Of a stretch of DNA of 64,000 bases, positions 36,403-48,400 are shown in pieces (the first letter of the stretch is position 1; every line of letters starts with the position of its first letter). The notes below the pieces were generated by a model that saw only the letters and a program-made list of their open reading frames with translations, was not told the origin of the DNA and did not search any database. Source of the stretch: Diploptera punctata (lineage: Eukaryota; Arthropoda; Insecta; Blattodea; Blaberidae); the NCBI GenBank assembly GCA_030220185.1, contig JASPKZ010004202.1, positions 872,001-936,000 of the forward strand, written 5' to 3'. Made by a program: the position numbers and the translations under genes.

Positions 36403-39400
36403 TATTATAAATATATTTTTGACATTTGGCAATGAAGGCAAATATGATATGAAAAGAAAAAAGAATGCTTGAGTCGGGATTTGAACTCGAGTCTCTAAAG
36501 TTTTAAAGTTCAAATCCCGACTCAAGCATTCTTTTTTCTTTTCATATCATATATATATACAATCTGGTAGTCACATGCATTCTACAATTCTTATATCTTA
36601 ATATATAAATTGTTATATTCAATGTATTTCTTAGAGAGTCAGTCACTGCAAAATAATGCTCTGACCTATTCAGAATGTTAAAAAGGAGCAGCTTGATTTT
36701 AAAGTGATAAAATTAAATTCATAAAATTGAGGTGAAAAACGAATGTGATTGGTTGCAAAATAAAATTCATTGAAATGTGACTGGTCATTCACTTCCATTT
36801 GGGGCGTGAGTTAAATAGTCAAAATAAAGAGAAAAAATTTAACTGAAGGTGGAAGTAAAATTATATTTTTGAGACCAGTATCATAAAAACATGCAACTGT
36901 ATGAGGTGAAATGTTAAAGCATTTTCTCCAACTCACTCATAAATGTAAATACCTCATAGTGTTACCTTCGTCTTTAATTTTGACTAAGGGCCGCATGCAA
37001 ATACATTAGTCTCTACTCAAATTACTTCCAATCACCGGTGAGCTGACTTTCCATGACCAAATGTAAAGATTGAATTAGCAACCCACTAACTGGTCATGCA
37101 TGAAAGTCGTCGTTTTCGTAATATTGGCAAGAAATTATCCAGAATTCTCAGCGATAAAACCACTTTCATTATTTTCATCTGCTGGAGGAACGCATTTACA
37201 CTTGCATCCCACAAATAATACCGTATACAACGACGTCTGCGTCACGCAATATTACGCCGATTCTCCTGTTCTTCCAGTTGAATTCTTTGGTAGACTCTAT
37301 TAAATTCCTCTTCTCCGCATATACCGAAAACATGATCAAAGTCTTCAAGGTCCAACATTTTGGATAAAGCAGCTAGGTACACAGCAAGGTTTCAAACTAC
37401 ATCGGTTACCATCGGGTAGCTGACAATTCATTTCTCTGCAAAGTCACCTCGCCAGGTAGCTTAGGAATTTCAACAATTATTATCGCATGAACAGATTTTT
37501 GAGTATGCAAAAACGTATTTGGATGCAACTTTCTCAGCAGAGTGCAGGCAGAGAACGACTTTTACGGTCTAATGCATACATAGATTCGTGCCTAAATGTT
37601 ACAGAAGTTGTATTTTGATATTTAATCAAGGACTATTTTCTGCTCGCTAAACATTGCATATGTGATATGATCAAAGGTCATGTGGGTTTTCTTTACTTCT
37701 ATATTATTCTTTTGTTGTGCCTAATATATAAATTTGATCTGTACGTTAGTGTTACTTCTTAAAAAATGAATTTTTAATGTTTACAGGAGTGGCTAGCATA
37801 CTTTCCTCAGTAGCTGGTTTTCTCATTTCTGGATATTTAATTTCAAAATACAAACCTAGGACAAGTTACGTTCTTGGCTGGAATGTCATCGTTGGATGTG
37901 TGTACATCACCGCTGAAATAATATTTATATTCCTTGGATGTAAACATCATGATCTGCAGGGCGTCCATTCATCAACAGGACAGTAAGTAACAAGTTATTC
38001 GTAAATAATGAGTCATTTTTTAACATCTTACCTCATATTTTATGTTTCTTCAAACACGAGAACTAGTTTTCGAGAGAAGGATATCTCTCATTTTCAACCG
38101 ACATTATGACTACCAGATTTTCGTTGGAATCTCCATCAATAATGTTGCCATCTGGTATTGATTTGATGAACTTTCTAAATTTGGAAATTCGGACAAAAGA
38201 ACATTTCAGAAATATTAAAAATTGTGAAATTGAAAAATCTGCAATTGCTGAACATAGTTTATTAGAACATCATAAAATTGGAAGAGAAGCTAAACTTTAA
38301 AAACAAGTAGAGAATCCTTTGGAATTGACAGTTTGGGAGAGAAAATATACATTCAGAAAAATAAAGATAGATCAATGAATTTTGATATCCCTAACAAAAT
38401 TACTTTGATTTCGAAGTTCATAAATTCAACCATAGATGGCAGCACTGAAGATGGCGGCAATAGAACAGTTGATGGCCAAAGAATTTCGTCAGTCAGAGTT
38501 ATGGTTGAAGATGAACATGACTGTGTTTGAAACCGTGGTATCATGGAAGCATGAATCCTATGAGGTGAGTTCTTTAAACAAAATGTTTTCCGATGAATTT
38601 TAAAGTTATTATTTATTGTTTTATTTTAGGAAGTTATATTTTGAGGTTCTTTTAATTAAATTACTTTGAGTCTGTTATATCTTACCTCAATATTAATGTT
38701 GATTTGTTCTTGAACATGTTTTGATTAGTTTTCTAATCATCCTCAGCATCTTGGCCAGACTGTTTGGTTTTATGTTGTAAACCCTGGATGTCGATGTCAG
38801 CTTCCTCCTGCAGTTGGCCAGAGAACCTCCAAACAAGGTCACGTTCTGTCGGTATTTCGAAATTCAAAACTCTGTTATTGTTTTTCTGAATATATACTTT
38901 TTCCCAAATAGTCAGCTCTTTTGTATTTTCTAATTGTTTTAATACTACATTATTAATTATTACATGTGTCAATCACAGAGGTAGACGATCATGTGGTCAG
39001 CACGTCGGGTCCCCCAGCCGTTATAGCTGCTTTTCTCAACCTGGAGCCGCTACTTATTGTAGCTACCCAAATACCTCATGATGCTGGGTGGGCACCGGTC
39101 CATTACTGGATGAAATACCATGAGAAAATTTCTTCCCCCGTGGCGACTCTAACCAGCACAAGTCCCATAGCTCTGCATCAAGGCTTCCTGCCTTAACCAG
39201 TCGGCTACGGCGCAGGGTGAATCCACAATTTTTAGGTTCACTAAACTGATTGGTGTCAAGAATATTGAGAAAAATGAAAAACCCAGGCAATGCCGGAACA
39301 AGATATATATATATTCATACATAGTGTTCTCCCGAGAGCAGGTCTTTCACTGCAAACTCAGCATTCTCCTTAAAGTTTAAAGATGCATATATTTGCAGGT

Positions 39401-42400
39401 TGCAACTAATCAATGAGTGTAACAGCGGATGTCACTGTGACAATCTCAAGTACATGCCGGTGTGTTCCAAAACAACAGGAATTACGTATTATTCTGCCTG
39501 CCATGCTGGATGTCGTAGTGTTTACAACAACTCCAAGGTAAGTACTTCTTCTATAGTGCCACAGTACAAATCAGGTATTCACTCTTCTCTATTTACACCA
39601 TCTCTTTCCAAGTTCCTGCTATCTGGTATACTTCTCCAATCTAAACTCCATGGTGCAACAGGCCTTGACCTACCAGCCAGCTGCTAGCCTCACATCTACA
39701 TGTGTTCATCACAGAGGTGGGCGTCCAACACTTCTATGTCCTATTGGTTTGTACTCTAATAACAGCTGAGGGATTCTATCTGTAGGCATTCTTTTAACAT
39801 GTTCATACCAGTTGTTTCTCATGTTGTCAATTCTATTTGTTAAATTTAAAAAAAATATTTAAGTCTTTTCTAATATCTTCATTTCTTTTTCTGTCCAAAA
39901 TTGTCACACCTGCTACTGAATGTAAGAACTTCATTTCTGCAGTTTCTATTTTTCTTCTGTCTGAACAGTTAAGAGTCAAATTCTCACTTGCATTTGTTAA
40001 GACATCAAGGCATTAGCCTTTTTATTAGTTATTAGTTGATTACCCAGGCTAAATTTGTTAATTGGTACCAATGTAATATTGAATTGAATTTGTTAATAGG
40101 TGCCAATGTAATATTGGGAATTTGTTTTTTTTTTTAATTTTCTGTATATCCCAGGATGGTAACTAATTTTCTTGAATTGTAGAAAGATTTCTCTGGTACA
40201 ATTTACAAACTGTCTGCTACACTTCCTCAGACATCAGCACGTCTGACTCGTAACTATAGCTCCTCAGTAGGGCTCGGAAGTTGAGGTAAAATCCTTTTTT
40301 CATTTTATGTCTGAAGACGAGGCCCAACTTAATATATATATACAATTTGGGTCATTGTAGGCCAGAAAATTGGGGTTTTATTAGTAATTTATCCTTTTTT
40401 GACATTTTTTTTGGCTTATTGATCTTTTTTAGCCTTTTTTTAGGTCTTAACAGCTTTTTTTTTTGCAACTTTACCTTGATTTTTTTTAAATATGTGTAGG
40501 TTTCTTTTAATTATTGATGGGTTGGATATTTTGACTCACCTCATATTTCTTGATTTTTTTTGCAGACTAGTTTTATCGTTTCTGTGTGACATTTTCAATG
40601 CATACCAACTGTTGTCCTTCCTGCAAGTTGATTTCTGCTCTCTCTGCTGGCTGACTGATGAACTTCTAAATCAAATTTTCTTCTCTTTCACCAGGAATTT
40701 CAAAATTCATGGTTTTCTTTTTTGCATGAATTTTGAAATTCCCGGTTAAAGAGAAAAAAAAAAATGATATGGAAGTTCATTGCTCAGCCAGCAGAGGGAG
40801 CAGAAATCAACTTGCAGGATTGAGAACACAGTTTTTTTTTAAATATTTATATATTTAATGTAAATGGTGATGTTTGAAAACAAATCAGAAATGTGAGGTT
40901 ACATTTATTCACTACAACTTGATCATATTATTTATTGCCAAATAGGAACACAATTTTGTAAGAATGCACCCTAATGGAAAAATAATGAAACCCCAGATCA
41001 AACTATATTTTAATCAACATTATAGGTTATTAATTTATTTTTTTAGTAAACAACTCTGTAAAATCAAGGAATCTGTTCATTATTTGCTCTATTCAATGTG
41101 TTTGTTGGAGAGTCAGCCACTGCAAAATAATGCTCTGACCTGTTCAGAATATTAAAAGGAGGAACTTTCATCACAAAAGCAGGAGCTGATAAAGAGAAAT
41201 CGATAAAGAGCGAGGTGAAACATACTGTCATTAGTTGTTGTAGCAAGAATTAAGAGACTCTAAGTACTAAAATATAATTATACGATTAATAGTAATAACT
41301 GGAAGGCGCACAAACTTCCACATGAGCCTATTGCCAATATAGGAACCTCAAACGAATGGTACCCCTCTAAGGTATAGTGAATAACATGTGAATTTGGAGT
41401 GGGGTAAATGACTTTATGGGAGGAGTCATCGCCCTTATAAAGCAAGGACATGTGACAAAACGCTCTCACATGCACTCACACTCATACGTTCTACAAGAAA
41501 CAAGTCCTACAGCAACCATCCGCGACCTTTAGTAAATTTTTAAATCTTTAGTATTTTAAAATCCAAAATAATTAATAACTCAGAATTTAAGTGATATTAA
41601 AAACATGTGGGCTTAAGTAAAATTATCAAATCCACTCCGAATTAGTGAGGTACAAAACATTGTAATTCTATAATTGTATATGCAAAATTATTCAATAAAC
41701 TGAAGTAATAAGTTTATAATATAAGCATCCCTGAGTTACCATATTCTACGCTGAGCAAACCGGCACATTGTAAAACAAAATTAATTGAAACATGATTGGT
41801 CATTGACTCCCATTTTGAGTTAAATAGTCATTTAAATTTAATTAGTTTCTATGTCTTTTTTCAGTTTTTAGGTCTTCGTTTAGGATATCTTTAAGTCCCT
41901 TTAAAGGTCTTTTATAGGTACTCAATTCTGAGCCCTACTCATCGGTGATCAAAATGTAGCGTTAATACATTCTTACCTTGACTGTAGATCTCCCATTACA
42001 CAGACTGGTGTTCGCCTTAGCTCCATTTTTTCACCAGCCAGCAAAAGTACCTTGTTCTGAAGTGGGTTTCACCACTTGAGTCACATCTGAAAGAGAGTAA
42101 TTAATTGTAGAATGCAGGCTTTCATGGCCTGTAGTCATAGTATTACAAGATTCCAGGTTATAAAGCCAAGATTCATAACTGGTTTAATATAATACATTTA
42201 GGAATTTTTAACATTATGAGGTTTTATTATACAGCAGGATTTTAATATCATAATGAATATAAAAGTTAAAGTTAATAATTTTGTATTTTAAAATTCTTTT
42301 AATATTTAAATATAACTTATATAAATGGATATCATCTAAATATTTCATTGTTGGTTATTGTTGAATAAAAATCTCTAAGTAACAATTAAAGAAATTGTAC

Positions 42401-45400
42401 TACTTAACTGTTTTTGTAAACAATGCTTTTAAAAATTGTTTTAAGTCATTGTTGTCAAAATTATAAATCCTTCTGTTATAACTGTAATAAGAACACCTGC
42501 TTAACTTCATATTCTTAAATAAAAGTAAACTAAACTCTGATTGGATGTTAAAACAATTAACTTTTTGATTTAACAAATCAAATTAAACCTTATGTATAAA
42601 GAACTATTAACCAATAGAATTTAAATATAACATCATGTGATGTAATAATGTTCTTAAAATTATAAAAGAATTACACTAGTCATTCTGCATACAACTTTCA
42701 ACAAAGAGAGAAGCAATAGAGCTCTCCTGATAAAATGTAATATTTAATACAAGAAGAATAATTGATTTAAGAAAGGAAAAGCATTTAATTTTAATTGACG
42801 GTGAAGAATAATACCACCTACATTTACTTAATATGCTGGGAAATTAAGAAGTGAATAAATTTGCAATTATTTCTACAAAAAACATTTTTTGGTAACTTTG
42901 AAGTGTTTTCCTATCCAGTGTACCAACTTCCAACCCTAAGAAGAGAATCCGGTTCTACCAAAACTTAACCCATCCTGAACCAGTAATACTTCCTTTGGGA
43001 CACAAATCCTTCTTCAAAATGTTACAACATCGGGCATGAAGAGAATTACTTCTTCAATTAATAAGAATCAAATGTATCGTGAATTCTTCTAACCTCATAC
43101 TTCTTTGTTTTTTTTAAACACAGCACCGCAGTATCAGCGACCATGATGGTGACGATGGTCGCTGATACTGTGGTGCTGTGTCAAATAAAAGAAAACATAG
43201 AAGTGTGAGGTAAGAAGAAATCACGATTCATTTGATTCTTTTCATAACTGGTGTTTTTCCCTCGACTATGAAGGTCATCTTCAGTAGAAAATTATTCTAG
43301 ATGGTGTTCCTGGACAGAAGCACAGCTGAATATGAGTAGTTCCAGCACTCTATCACTCTTACACAGTCAAGCTTCTGGCCGGGGAACACTGCCTAGGAGA
43401 ACTTGACACTGAAGATGTCCTCTGTAGTCGAGGGAGAAACACTAATTATGGAACATGGCCTTATAGCTCGGAATGTTCTAATACCAATGTAATTAATTGT
43501 TAAGAATTAAATGAATCATGATTTCTTCTTACCTCATACTTCTATGTTTTTTTATACACAGCACTGCAGTATCAGCGACCATTGTCACCACCTCAGCTGT
43601 TTTCATGACTGTCAATTTTTTCTTTTGCCTGTAATTATCCAAACTGCCATCTGGTGTTCTTTTGAAGGAATTATTTTCTAAACTGCCATCTGGTGTTCTT
43701 TTGAATGAATCATTTTTTAAACTGCCATCTGTTGTATTTTTGAAGAACTTTGTAATCAAGCTCAGTTCGTCTGGAATCTCGAAGTTCATGGTTCTAGTAT
43801 GGTTTTTTTGAATATATATTTTTTTCCCAAACTGTTAAATCCAAAGGTTTGGATAGACGCTTCAAAAGTTTTGCTTCTTTTTCAATTCTATGATGCTCTA
43901 ATAAACTATGTGCTGCTATAGCTGATTTTTCAATTTCTCCATTCTTTATGTTTCTGAATGGATTTAACAGTTTTGGGAAAAAATATATATTCAAAAAAAC
44001 CATACTAGAACCATGAACTTCGAGATTCCAGACGAACCGACCTTGATTACAAAGTTCTTCAAAAATACAACAGATGCCAGTTTAGAAAATGATTCCTTCA
44101 AAAGAACACCAGATGACAGTTTGGATAATTACAGGCAAAAGAAAAAATTGACAGTTGTGAAAACAGCTGAGGATGGTGACGATGGTTGCTGATACTGCAG
44201 TGCTGTGTTTAAAAAACATAGAAGTATGAGGTAAGAAGAAATCACGATTCATTTAATTCTTATGAATTAAACCTCATAATGTTAAAAATTCCCAAATTTA
44301 TTATATAAATATAATTAATTGTTGTTTAGAGCACACTTTATAACTTTGCAGGAGATTCAGTGACCAGAAGCAGGTGTCAACACTTCTAGAATTCAGTTTG
44401 CCATACTGGCTCAGGTAGTAGCATGCCTGCTTTATGTCTAGTAGACATGGGTCTGATACTCGTACCAGCAGGGTTCAACATTTTAATTGTTAAATTACTT
44501 GAATTATTTTAATTTGGTCAGCTGCAGTGGACAAGTGGTTATGCATCTTGCCTCTGGTCCCAAGGGTCGCGGGTTCAAACCCGGCTGGGGTCGATGGATT
44601 TTTTAGGACGGAAAAATCCAAGGAGCAAGTCCTCCGGGAGGGACATTAAGCTGTGGGTCCCGAGTCTGAAGATTTTCAGGCTCATAAAAAATCCTTACGC
44701 CTGAATGAAAAGGCCTCTAAGCAAAATTTACCAAATTTTCCCGTCCTAGTACTATGTTGGTTTCCAAGATGTCAGTATGAGGCGGAACGCTGACCACGGA
44801 CCACTCAAAATGACATCTATACGAAAACAAGTGTAACTAAATTAGTATGGTTCAAAATTCTTCCCTGTAGGGAGAGAGCACCTAAATCTCTGTAAAAGGG
44901 AAAACATGGACTTACAATACAATATTTTAATTTGCAAAATTTTCAATCTCAGGGCCATGAGAGGTGGTGGTGCACAATTTTTAATCACTAGATTGTGCAC
45001 CAGATTCCTGCATTAAATTACAAACCTCTCCACAGAACATATATTGAGAAGGTATCTGTTGATATTGATTTGTCAATTGGACATTAAGTCTAGCAACTGC
45101 CTTGGTTTCATCTTATTAAAAAGAACCTCATAATGTCACTTCCTATTGAAATTTATTAATAACTGACTCATAAATATGATAAATAAAAGTGGCAATAGGG
45201 GACTTCCTTACCTCATCCCTTGTTAGATCGTTATTTGTATAAATTAATATTTATAAAAAATTCTCAAGTTTTATTAAATTAAAAATTGATCACTAATGTA
45301 TAAATAAATGTTAATTAAATAAAAATAAAACACAGTTTTATTTGATTTTCATATTTATTATATAATTCAGTGACAGCTGTTTCCGTACACTGTACCTTCT

Positions 45401-48400
45401 TCAGACATGTTAACAAATTATGAATTGTGTTCCAACTGATCTAAGCAACAATACAACAATATTTATTTAAATTTTTTAATTTAACAAAGGGGATTCATTC
45501 AAATCAAGTTGAGAATTTAACAGTTTTTTACTACTTTTAAATTTATTAATTTCTACAGCCTCCAAAAGATCTAACTTCTTGCCCTTATCACAAATATGTA
45601 AAATTTCAATTTTTTTTTTTTAATTTTGAAATTTTACATATTTTGTGATAAGGTAAGAAGTTAGATCTTTTGGAGGCTGTAGAAATGAATAAATTTAAAA
45701 GTAGTAAAAAACTGTTAAATTCTCAACTTGACTTGAATGAATCCCCTTTGTTAAATTAAAAAATTTAAATAAATTATTGTTGTATTGTTGCTTAGATCAG
45801 TTGGAACACAATTCATAATTTGTTAACATGTCTGAAGAAGGTACAGTGTACCGAAACAGCTGTCACTGAATTATATAATAAATATGAAAATCAAATAAAA
45901 CTACGTTTTATTTTTATTTAATTAATAAATATGGATTTTCATCAAGTAAACACCAACTCAATTGATTATATAAATAAATGTATTTCAGGGTTTTTCAGAC
46001 TGCAGTTGTTTGTCAGTACCCCATGACCTGCTGGGTTCAGGAGATGGAGCGAGTAATGACATCAACTTTGAGAATTCTGTAAAAGCTGGGCCGTGTCTGC
46101 TAGACTGTGGTTACAACTTTATTCTCTTTCTAATTGTAGTCTGTGTTATGCACTGCCTTGGAAACTCAGGGAAGATTGGAAATATATTGGTAAATTACAG
46201 GTAAATAAATTAATTATATTATTTTTGGTCTGGACATCTTACCTCAATATTAATGTTGATTTGTTCTTGGACATGTTTCAAAACAATTCTGTTTTATCGT
46301 CAGCTTTCCCAGTTTTGAAACATGTCCAAGAACAAATCACAACTTAATATTGAGGTAAGATGTCCAGACCAAAAATAATATAATTAAAATAACCTCAAAA
46401 TATAACTTCCTAAAATTAAATATTAAATAAATTAATGCATTAATTTTACAAAGATATTTCTTCAAGGTGAACTGATGGGTTATACACATGCAACTTTGCC
46501 AGCTTTTTTTTTTGAGACTAGCTTTCTGTTTCAGCATATAGTCATAAGTAATGCCAAGAGTGATTTCCAATTTATCTAGAGAATTTGGAAATCAAGAGTG
46601 GCATTGGTTAGGACTATTTAACGATTAAAATAATTAAGCTGTTTACTTACAAATCATTATTTAAATACAGTTATTTTAAAATATTTATATATTTAATGTA
46701 AATGACAATGTTTCAAAACAAATGAGAAATATTTGTTGTTCATCACTGCAACTAGATCTTATTATTTATTGCCAAATAGGATTGCAATATTGTAAGAATG
46801 CACCCTAGTGGAAAAAAATAAAACACATCAAACTGTATATTATAACCAACATATTAGGTTATTAAATAATTTCTGTTGTCCTTACGATGTAAATATGTCA
46901 ATTATATTTTTTTGGAACGTGAATACCTGGGTAAATAATAGTTTAGGAAAGTGCGAAACAGTAGTTTCTTTTTATTGTGACATAATCAATTGCTACAATT
47001 TTTTTTCTATTATATCCTGCAAGCGGTAGAGGGTTACGTTCATACACTATATATACAATCTGTGAAGCCATATGCATTCCGGGATTCTACATCATAATAC
47101 ATAAATTGCTACATTCAACACATTTGTCGGAGAGTCAGTCACTGCAAAAATAATGCTCTAACCTGTTCAGAATATTAAAAAGGAGGAGTTTTCTTTATAT
47201 GTCTATTTAACTCATGCCACAAATGCTAGTCAATGACCAATCACGTTTTCAATGAATGTTGTTTTACAAACAATGACAGTCGTTTTTCACCTCGCTCTTT
47301 ATCGATTTCTCTTTATCAGCTCCTGCTTTTGTGATAAAGAAAAACTCCTCTTTTTTTATGTTCTGAACAGGTCAAAGCAATATTTTTCTCCAACAAATAC
47401 ATTGAACATTGCAAATAATGAAAAGATTCCTTGATCTTTTACTGAGTTGTTTACTAAAAAAAATAAATGAATAACCCGTAATGTGATTATGATATATAGT
47501 TTGATGTGCTTCATTATTTCTCCACTTGGGTGCACTCTTACAATATGCGATCTTATTTTGGCAATAATAATATGATCAAGCAGCAGTGGAATGAACATAA
47601 CCTCACATTCAAAGTTAACTATAGTTTCCGTGTTTGATAAAACATGAAATATGAGGTAAGATGTTAAAATGACTCATTAATTAATAACCTCACATTTCTG
47701 ATTTGTTTTCAAACACTCGCCGTTTACATTAAATATATAAATATTTTAAAATAACTATAGTTAAATAATGATTTGTGAGTAAACAGCTGAATTTTATTTC
47801 GTTAAATAGTCCTAACAAATGCCACTCTTGATTTCCAAATTCTCTAGATAAATTGGAAATTACTCGTGGCATTACTTATGATAAATTTAATTGTTACATA
47901 TGGAGGTGAAACACGACTGTGATTGGTTGTAAAACAAAATTCATTGTAACGTGATTGGTCATTGACTCCCACTTGGGGCATGAGTTAAATAATCAAAGTA
48001 AAACTTGTGTTTATTTTCAGATGTGTGGCTCCTGAAGACAAATCATTTGCTCAGGGACTTGCCTTGTTATGCCTGAGTCTTCTTGCTTTCATACCAGGTC
48101 CTATTCTCTTTGGAGCTATAATAGGTGAGCATAACAACAGATTAATTAAGACGTTTATTGCAATTTATATATTAAAATTGGGATTTTTAACATTATGAGG
48201 TTCAAATTCATAAGAATTAAATTAATCATGATTATTTCATACCTCATACTTCTATATTTCTTTAAATACAGCACTGCAGTATCAGCAATTTCTTATCACC
48301 ATCAATCGTGAAAACAGCTGATGATGGTGATAAGAAATTGCCGATACTGCAGTGCTGTATTTAAAGAAATATAGAAGTATGAAATAATCATGATTAATTT

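Larger units (their letters stand above)
45300..45945. mobile_element. PLE foldback, family A, large
   Basis: Arms 45300-45610 (-) and 45630-45940 (+), each with PLE 3' coding remnants (KLDLLEAVE, NLLNSQLDLNESPLLN-like in shifted frames) and one hammerhead. Ends just upstream of Oatp exon 9. Confidence 0.78.

Noticed and set aside
40205..40260. Hammerhead with CTGAGGA on the minus strand
   Set aside because: No stem II and no GAAA followed by a palindrome.
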